This document shows, piece by piece, positions 32,774 through 38,470 of a DNA stretch of 43,448 bases. The translations under genes were made by a program, and so were the position numbers. The DNA comes from Gammaproteobacteria bacterium (GTDB lineage: Bacteria > Pseudomonadota > Gammaproteobacteria > DSM-16500): NCBI GenBank assembly GCA_021324305.1, contig JAJPJI010000035.1, forward strand, positions 1 to 43,448. The letters are read 5' to 3'. The notes beneath the pieces are model-generated. The model made no database searches. It was not told the DNA's origin and was given only the letters and a program-made list of their open reading frames with translations. Numbering within the stretch: the stretch's first letter is position 1; every line of letters starts with the position of its first letter.

Positions 32774-34936
32774 TTATTTTTTCTTTGGTGATAGTTGCAG
32801 CTGCTGCAATAACATTTCTCTTTCGATTTTTAGGTCTTTCAGCGTGCCAGACTCTACATTCGGGGCAAACATGCCTCTCTTTTTCCAGAATAGCCGCGTT
32901 AATGGATTGTCTTTCTTTTCGAGAATGCCTGTATAAAGATCCAGTTTGGCACGCGGTGACAATTGTGAATTCAGGATGGCGTTTTTCATGAATTCCTTGG
33001 TTGTTCCTGGATTGCTGGCCAACTCTTTAAGTGCGTGAACTATCTCCTGATCAGACTGCTGTTTTGGCTTCTGATCACCAGTAGAAAGAGAAACTGCAGG
33101 CAAAATGACATCTGTTACGGCATTATTATTGTCACTCTTCATTGACGCAGCCTGACGGAGAAAATCAATAACATCATTCCATATCCTGTCGATCTTCTCG
33201 CTATCTTCCAGGGATGGGACATTGTTACTTTCCTTCGCCATTTCCAGTGGCGTTTTTCCGCAAGATGCGCGCAGCGACAAATCCACTCCATGCATCTTGA
33301 GCACTTTAAGCATTTCAAGATCACCACGACTCGCTGCATAGACAGCCGGCGTCATTCCTTGTCTGTTTTCCTGATCCAGTTTTACCTTGGCTGATTCGGC
33401 AAGATATTGAATTATCCCTGTTTGGCGATATTTGATTGCGTGAAACAGCGGAGTCATGCCATTTTCATCCGGCATGTCAAGCAGCCCGTGTTCATTCAGG
33501 AACCTCACTACAGGCACATGTCCATATTTCACTGCAAATTTCATTACTTCCGATACCTGTTCTGGATCCTTCAGGAATCCGGTTTCCTTTTGCAGATAGT
33601 GTAGCGCCTTCACATCGCCATTGATGCTGGCATCCACAGCCAGCGTGATGCCGCCCTTGCGTTTCATGTCTTTTAACTCGATCGTCGATGCCTTTCTGAT
33701 ATATTCAACAATATCATACTGGCCGCCTGCGAATGCAGCACCCATCAATCCAAAACAATTTCCCTCAAGATCAAACTTGTGCTTGTCAGCCAGATTATCC
33801 AGCACATCAAGACAGCCATGTCTGGCTGCAAGAAAGGCGATTTCTGATAACAGCGGCATATCCATTGAGCCAGCAAATTTCGCGAATGTCTCAATCATTT
33901 TTTTATCTCCCAAAGCGGCAGACGAATACCTGATTAATTCCGCGGTCATTTTTTTTGGCTTCTTTTTTAAGATATATTCCACGAGGTCAGCATGGCCATT
34001 GATAACCGCAATCTTCAGTAATGCTGTCGCCGCCCCATATGTTCGATACTGAAATTTCTCATCCTTGATTGATCCAGAAGAATCCAGTCCGTGCGCCTCT
34101 TTGTATTCATCCATTTTTTGCATTCTCGAGACAAATTCCTGGGCTTGCTCTCTCGTCTTTTCCGTGGCGAGAACAATTGTTTCAAATGCGATCGGACCGC
34201 CGTCGGTAATAAATGAAGAATAGATTGCATTCACCAGATCTTCACTTTCATACGCTTCGATAGTTTTGGTTGGCAAACCTCCCAGGTTCGTCACCTTCCA
34301 GACGCGTTGCTTCGCATCATAGCCAACGAAAATTGCATGTTCAGGAGATTCCAGCCTCAAGGCGATGTTTTCATCAGCCATGCTTGCCGCCAGCATTATA
34401 GCATCAACATACCTCACCAATTCTCTTTCATTCGAACTGGTGGGGGAATAGGTGTAAATGCCGGGCCATTTTGCTGAGACCGCCAGTGTTCCGGAAGTTT
34501 GCAGTCTGTCCGGCGCTGTTAATTTAGAAATATCCTCATAATCCGTTTGCCCCGTCTTCCTGGGAAACCACCCGGTATACAGCTCCGGGTTCTGCGCAAG
34601 CTCAATGCCTTCGAAAAATGCCAGGAAATCGGAAACTTCCAGGACTGCTGATGAAGGCGGGCTTTTGGGATTTTTAACCAGCTGGGATAAACGATTTTCA
34701 AGTATACCGTTTATGTATTCAGCCAGTTGCCTAATTGGATCGTTTCCATTTTTCTGGTATTGCAGATAAATTTTGTATAACCGCTCTATCCGGGAATCAA
34801 ATACATCCAGCTCGCCGATGCTGAATGCCTCGATGGCTTTCGTGGTCAAGCCGGCGCACACGCCTTTTTGATTAGCCTTGTATTTCAAAGCCTGCATCAG
34901 GCTGATTATCACCTGGGACCGAGACAACGGATCCAT
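32774..34936 (-). CDS. Ankyrin-repeat protein with papain-like N-terminal domain, candidate effector
   Basis: A 720-aa protein with no signal peptide. Residues 1-230 show Cys27 in GVCAGLTTKAI, His200 in SPEHAIFVGYD and Asn217 in VWKVTNLGG. This order and the 17-residue His-Asn spacing resemble YopT-like (C58) cysteine peptidases, where Asp usually fills the third place. Residues about 300-580 form roughly eight helical repeats. The last ones are clear ankyrins (ENGMTPLFHAIKYRQTGIIQYL, RQGMTPAVYAASRGDLEMLKVL, CGKTPLEMAKES); the earlier ones are degenerate. A helical tail ends in SPKKK. The Shine-Dalgarno is GGAGGAG and a perfect TATAAT lies about 55 nt upstream with no good -35. Ankyrin proteins with protease-like heads are typical of intracellular-pathogen effectors; activity and secretion are inference. 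Confidence 0.82.
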   Translation of the reverse strand: MDPLSRSQVIISLMQALKYKANQKGVCAGLTTKAIEAFSIGELDVFDSRIERLYKIYLQYQKNGNDPIRQLAEYINGILENRLSQLVKNPKSPPSSAVLEVSDFLAFFEGIELAQNPELYTGWFPRKTGQTDYEDISKLTAPDRLQTSGTLAVSAKWPGIYTYSPTSSNERELVRYVDAIMLAASMADENIALRLESPEHAIFVGYDAKQRVWKVTNLGGLPTKTIEAYESEDLVNAIYSSFITDGGPIAFETIVLATEKTREQAQEFVSRMQKMDEYKEAHGLDSSGSIKDEKFQYRTYGAATALLKIAVINGHADLVEYILKKKPKKMTAELIRYSSAALGDKKMIETFAKFAGSMDMPLLSEIAFLAARHGCLDVLDNLADKHKFDLEGNCFGLMGAAFAGGQYDIVEYIRKASTIELKDMKRKGGITLAVDASINGDVKALHYLQKETGFLKDPEQVSEVMKFAVKYGHVPVVRFLNEHGLLDMPDENGMTPLFHAIKYRQTGIIQYLAESAKVKLDQENRQGMTPAVYAASRGDLEMLKVLKMHGVDLSLRASCGKTPLEMAKESNNVPSLEDSEKIDRIWNDVIDFLRQAASMKSDNNNAVTDVILPAVSLSTGDQKPKQQSDQEIVHALKELASNPGTTKEFMKNAILNSQLSPRAKLDLYTGILEKKDNPLTRLFWKKRGMFAPNVESGTLKDLKIEREMLLQQLQLSPKKK

Positions 34937-35017
34937 ATTCTCCTCCGCCTATCTGACACGAAAATGAGTGCCCAACATATTAATTATAGTAAGATTCAGG
35001 CCAGATACAGGGAGAAA

Positions 35018-35043
35018 TATTAAAAGGCTGGGCATCCCCAGCC
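35018..35043 (-). terminator. Intrinsic terminator of the lipoprotein gene
   Basis: On the minus strand GGCTGGG/CCCAGCC (35043-35037 with 35032-35026), loop GATG, is followed by TTTTAATATTT. It lies 14 nt past the stop of the EexN-like gene and separates it from the ankyrin gene. Confidence 0.88.
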
Positions 35044-35056
35044 ATATGCGTTTCAT

Positions 35057-35518
35057 CTATTCTGGGCTATTCATGCCTAACACAGCGAGCATGGTTTTGA
35101 TTTCCTGTTGCAATTCGTCATTTTGCAGTTTTAATTTATCCAGTTTAGCCTGGGCAGCCGCAATCTCGGCAGCAGGAGCCTTTCCATTCCTGAGATTGTC
35201 AACTTCCTGCTGCGCCACAGACAGATCAGCTTTGCTCTTGACATATTCAGCCTCGGCATCCATGACCCGCTGGCCAAATTTTTCAGGATCTTGCTGTTGT
35301 TCATTCATCATGGTCATCATGTTGGCAGCTGCATTCAGCACGATTTCACACTGGGCCGCCTGTTCCTTTGTTTTTTGTATCGAAGCCTGACATTGCGTAA
35401 ATTCATCTTTCAATACAGCCGGATGCTGCATCAGATAGGAATAGGTATGCGTTTCATTACATCCAGCCAGCATTGACATCAGCAATACCAGCGTCTGGTT
35501 TTTTAAAAATTTATGCAT
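35057..35518 (-). CDS. EexN-like lipoprotein
   Basis: A 153-aa predicted lipoprotein. The ATG at 35518 is chosen because it begins a lipoprotein signal (lipobox LAGC, lipidated Cys20); a longer frame from 35620 has no such logic. After the Cys come THTYSYLMQHPAVLKDEFTQCQAS and AAQCEIVLNAAANM. This spacing of 'Y-L-x-x-P' and two Cys is like that of EexN-type entry-exclusion lipoproteins linked to type IV secretion loci. Unlike short EexN proteins, it continues with a long coiled coil (about 75-150) rich in Ala, Lys, Glu and Gln. It follows an IcmD-like membrane protein by 8 nt and shares its transcript. Confidence 0.65.
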   Translation of the reverse strand: MHKFLKNQTLVLLMSMLAGCNETHTYSYLMQHPAVLKDEFTQCQASIQKTKEQAAQCEIVLNAAANMMTMMNEQQQDPEKFGQRVMDAEAEYVKSKADLSVAQQEVDNLRNGKAPAAEIAAAQAKLDKLKLQNDELQQEIKTMLAVLGMNSPE

Positions 35519-35526
35519 AGGAAGAT

Positions 35527-35850
35527 TCACTTCATTAAAGGAAAAGGTACACCATTTGTCGTCACATAAGATATGAGCGGCAGGGAAATCAGAATAATGC
35601 CAGCGATCAGCAAAAACCACACTGTGCTGATTGGTACCATCGTAGGACTTCTACGATGCTCAATATATTTGACAATGGTAGCAAAGAGAAATGCACCGCC
35701 AATCAACACACATCCGCTATGGACAAAATCAGCCATAACACTCACCGGATCCATCAGGTTTGTCGCTACATTCCCAAGTCCGGCTCCGCCAGCATGAACC
35801 AGTACGGGTATAAAGCTTAAGATAATGATTTGCAGCACTTTATAAAGCAT
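35527..35850 (-). CDS. Small membrane protein resembling IcmD/DotP (IcmC/DotE) of Dot/Icm systems
   Basis: A 107-aa inner-membrane protein. A cleavable or anchoring N-terminal helix ends in VLVHAGGAGLGNVATNLMDP. Two more helices follow, separated by a short basic loop KYIEHRRSPTMVPIST. The combination of LGNVATN, the helix, a KxxxHxxxP-type basic loop and a final helix resembles IcmD/DotP and its relatives in the Dot/Icm type IVB secretion system. No other dot/icm gene is in the window, so it may be a stray paralogue. The adjacent EexN-like lipoprotein supports a secretion-linked origin. Assignment is from remembered family patterns and needs a profile search. Confidence 0.6.
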   Translation of the reverse strand: MLYKVLQIIILSFIPVLVHAGGAGLGNVATNLMDPVSVMADFVHSGCVLIGGAFLFATIVKYIEHRRSPTMVPISTVWFLLIAGIILISLPLISYVTTNGVPFPLMK

Positions 35851-35922
35851 GATTATTCACTTCATTTCAGTCAGTAATAGTCCACTATAAAGTATAGTAT
35901 AATTAATAAATCGTTTCCCTAG

Positions 35923-36021
35923 GTGGATGATGATCTTATCAGCCTGATTGCCGGACTTCCAGATACACATCCTGACGGTATCGTCCAGACTTTTTTAAAT
36001 GATGAATTTAATGTAAATTGA
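35923..36021 (+). other. 32-codon open frame, possible gene remnant
   Basis: A GTG-started frame ends at a TGA that overlaps the region just before the hydrolase start. The peptide (DDDLISLIAGLPDTHPDGIV followed by QTFLNDEFNVN) looks protein-like, but a stop lies immediately upstream and no ribosome site is seen. It may be the tail of a lost gene or a small coupled peptide. Confidence 0.2.
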
Positions 36022-36026
36022 TAGAT

Positions 36027-37184
36027 ATGTTAAGTAATCTCTCAGCATCACTAAATGAATCTATAATAAATTACCCTATCTCCGATAGCAGTCTGCCGTT
36101 TTCTGAGTACATTTCACGCAGTCGGGCCATTATTGAGGAGCGACGCACCGATCTGGAGACAAACGCAAATAGCACCCTGATCCTTGAAGCGAACAGTCCG
36201 TTTGAACTTGTACCTGAAAAACCCATTACTTCCGGCAAACGGATCAAATATGGTGTCTTGTTAATTCATGGATTACTGGATTGTCCATTTTCCCTGCGAG
36301 ATATCGGCAAGCAATTACAAAATAGCGGCATGCTTTGCCGGGCAATCGTGTTACCTGGTCATGGAACCACGCCCGCTGATCTATTATCAATTTCATATCA
36401 TGACTGGATACAGGCATTACGTTATGGAGTGGACAGCCTAAAAAAAGATGTTGAACATATTTTTCTCGCAGGCTATTCAACTGGAGCCGCATTGTCCGTG
36501 TACCAGGCTCTCCAGGATTCCCAAATTTCCGGAATCATACTGCTCGCTCCCGCAATCAGGATCAAGGCACCGGTTGATATCGTTGTTAGCTGGCATTACA
36601 TGAGGAAATGGTTTAGCAGCTCCAATATGTGGCTATATACAGAAAAAGAAATTGACTACGCAAAATATCTGTCAATTCCTTTTAACCCTGTTACTCAGGT
36701 AGCAATCCTGACGCGGGTGTTGCGTGAGTTACGGCAGCATCATGATCTGGACTGCCCTGTATTTATGGCAGTCAGCCGCGAGGATGAAACTATCTCCAGC
36801 CATCGGGCTATTGATTTCTTTTCAAGTTTACGCAATCAGGACAGCAAACTTTTACTTTATACTTCCACCAGGCATGCTTATCCCGATAAACGGATTTTGA
36901 CCCGCGAATCCGCTTATCCTCATCTGAATGTCAAACACTTTTCACATGTCTCCATTCCTTTTTCCCCTGAGAATGTGCATTATGGACAACATGGTGATTA
37001 TCGCTATGCTTCGCATCTTGATTCGAAAAATATCATATTTGGCGCGTATAACCGCATCGAATCAGATACATACAACCTGTTCCATAAAATGAAATTGATC
37101 AAGCATGAACGCCGCGAACTGACCTACAATCCAGATTTTAACTTCATGACTGATCAAATCATTCAGTTCATAACTGGTCAATAA
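36027..37184 (+). CDS. Alpha/beta hydrolase (lipase/esterase-like)
   Basis: A 385-aa hydrolase without a signal peptide. The core begins near residue 70 with YGVLLIHGLLDCPFSLRDIG, whose HGLLD provides the oxyanion hole. VLPGHGTTPADL follows. The triad appears to be Ser151 in GYSTGA, Asp253 in SREDETI and His307 in HFSHVSIPF. It resembles monoglyceride lipase/carboxylesterase-type enzymes, but an N-terminal extension of about 65 residues and a late insertion (YGQHGDYRYASHLDSKN) are unusual. The ATG at 36027 has no good Shine-Dalgarno; a TTG at 36018 is in frame. The substrate is unknown. It sits alone within the accessory segment. Confidence 0.85.
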   Translation: MLSNLSASLNESIINYPISDSSLPFSEYISRSRAIIEERRTDLETNANSTLILEANSPFELVPEKPITSGKRIKYGVLLIHGLLDCPFSLRDIGKQLQNSGMLCRAIVLPGHGTTPADLLSISYHDWIQALRYGVDSLKKDVEHIFLAGYSTGAALSVYQALQDSQISGIILLAPAIRIKAPVDIVVSWHYMRKWFSSSNMWLYTEKEIDYAKYLSIPFNPVTQVAILTRVLRELRQHHDLDCPVFMAVSREDETISSHRAIDFFSSLRNQDSKLLLYTSTRHAYPDKRILTRESAYPHLNVKHFSHVSIPFSPENVHYGQHGDYRYASHLDSKNIIFGAYNRIESDTYNLFHKMKLIKHERRELTYNPDFNFMTDQIIQFITGQ

Positions 37185-37231
37185 TCGTTTCGCTTCAAAC
37201 TGCATTTCACATAACATTTGGTTGTAAATTT

Positions 37232-37264
37232 ATTAATCATCTCTTAATATATGCTTGTTAAATT
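37232..37264 (+). promoter_or_regulatory. PmrA-box-like element upstream of the LRR gene
   Basis: ATTAAT (37232-37237), N5, CTTAAT (37243-37248), then 10 nt, then a weak -10-like TAAATT (37259-37264). Spacing and placement match the elements at 16569 and 20195. The -10 is poor, so confidence is lower. Confidence 0.5.
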
Positions 37265-37317
37265 GAAATGAATGCTTACAAGATAAGATCGTAAACATAC
37301 AAAATTGAGGGGTTATC

Positions 37318-37740
37318 ATGTCGAGCAATCAATCCGGTAATGAAGAAAAAATATCTGCGCCCAGGCTTCACCGCTTCTTCCAGCATGTGTCAAACAATAA
37401 CCTGGACCTGTCCCGGCAAAACCTGACGGACAAAGACATGCCGGAGATCATTCAATTTCTGCTGCAAAATCCGAATGTTAAAGCGCTCGACCTTTCACTG
37501 AACAATATCGGCGATGAAGGCATCGCTTATTTTGCCGAAAGAAACCAGCATATTATAAGCGCCAACTTTGAAGGCAATAACATCAGTGACCAGGGTGTTG
37601 CCGTGTTTGCCTATAAAAATCAGGCTGTGGAAGAAGTCAATTTCTCCCATAATCTTATCAGTGACCAGGGTATTTCCAATTTCGTTAAAATAAATGAAAT
37701 CTGTTTACACAGCCAATTTTCCACCATACAGCTTCATTAA
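37318..37740 (+). CDS. Short leucine-rich-repeat protein, possible effector or truncated gene
   Basis: A 140-aa protein with three to four ribonuclease-inhibitor-type leucine-rich repeats of about 26-28 residues: LDLSLNNIGDEGIAYFAERN, ANFEGNNISDQGVAVFAYKN, VNFSHNLISDQGISNFVKIN. An N-terminal polar cap precedes them. The chain ends abruptly as EICLHSQFSTIQLH with no capping motif, so a 3' truncation or frameshift is possible. The next 110 nt hold nothing recognisable. GAGGGG lies 6 nt before the ATG. A PmrA-box-like element is about 70 nt upstream. LRR proteins of this kind occur among Legionella and Coxiella effectors; translocation is inference. Confidence 0.7.
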   Translation: MSSNQSGNEEKISAPRLHRFFQHVSNNNLDLSRQNLTDKDMPEIIQFLLQNPNVKALDLSLNNIGDEGIAYFAERNQHIISANFEGNNISDQGVAVFAYKNQAVEEVNFSHNLISDQGISNFVKINEICLHSQFSTIQLH

Positions 37741-37853
37741 TAGATTACTTTGAATGTCTTGATTCATGTTTAAATTGTTGTTCGCGGCTTCTGCGTGGAA
37801 AATTCCAGTTCGAGCAGTTTCTTGACTGCGTGTATTTTAACTGTGTTACTGTC

Positions 37854-38342
37854 TTATTTACCGTATTTATACCAATGAAAAAATATCATGAATGCACCGA
37901 TGCAAATAGCGCTGTCCGCGATATTAAAAATTGCAAAATGCCAGGCATGCCAGTGGAAAGACAGAAAGTCGATGACATATCCATAGAGAATTCTATCCCA
38001 GGCGTTACCCAGTGCCCCACCCAGCACCAGACACAGCGCTATGTTCATCCAGTAGTCCCGAGCCGGCAATTTTTTCAGCCAGACAATGACGACCATACTG
38101 ACGACCAATGCGAGACCACCGAGAAACCAGTTCTGCCAACCTGATGCTGTATGCAAAAAACTGAAAGCAGCGCCCGTATTGTATGCCAGTGTCAAATCAA
38201 AAACAGGCAGGATGGTCAAGGGTTCCCGAAACGTAAGGTGATGGATCACCCAGATTTTCGTATAGCGGTCCACAAGAATCACAATTATCGCAAGCCATAG
38301 CCATGCGAGTCCTGATGAAAGCATTTTTTTATAAGCAGCCAT
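37854..38342 (-). CDS. lspA: Prolipoprotein signal peptidase (signal peptidase II)
   Basis: A 162-aa inner-membrane aspartic protease that removes lipoprotein signal peptides after diacylglyceryl transfer. Four helices are seen. The catalytic Asp pair lies in GNAWDRILYG and FNIADSAICIG, and DRYTKIWV and AYNTGAAFSFL are family landmarks. The ATG at 38342 fits the family length; a frame from 38390 only adds an unrelated leader. It follows ileS in the normal ribF-ileS-lspA order, but a 128-nt gap with a palindromic repeat separates the two. Confidence 0.97.
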   Translation of the reverse strand: MAAYKKMLSSGLAWLWLAIIVILVDRYTKIWVIHHLTFREPLTILPVFDLTLAYNTGAAFSFLHTASGWQNWFLGGLALVVSMVVIVWLKKLPARDYWMNIALCLVLGGALGNAWDRILYGYVIDFLSFHWHAWHFAIFNIADSAICIGAFMIFFHWYKYGK

Positions 38343-38400
38343 AGTCGTTCCCAGGTAAGACAAATCATAACCTTTATACAAAGATGCCATACCGCTACGT

Positions 38401-38427
38401 TGTCATGCCTGCGAAAGCAGCATGACA
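38401..38427 (+). repeat. Dispersed palindromic repeat, copy 3
   Basis: TGTCATG-C-CTGC (38401-38412), loop GAAA, GCAG-CATGACA (38417-38427): an 11-bp stem with one bulged C. It has the same TGTCAT...GCGAAAGC core as the other copies and lies between ileS and lspA. Confidence 0.65.
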
Positions 38428-38470
38428 AACAACGGCATGAAACAGTCAGCGGCACATTCAATCCGATCCG

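Noticed and set aside
33621..34052. 143-codon frame opposite the ankyrin gene
   Set aside because: Shadow of the repeat-coding strand; no independent signals.
34937..35017. PmrA-box-like site for the ankyrin gene
   Set aside because: Only one half-site-like hexamer is present; the TATAAT has no phased pair upstream.
35851..36010. PmrA-box-like site for the IcmD-like gene or the hydrolase
   Set aside because: TTAA-type hexamers occur, but not with N5 spacing plus a -10 at the right distance.
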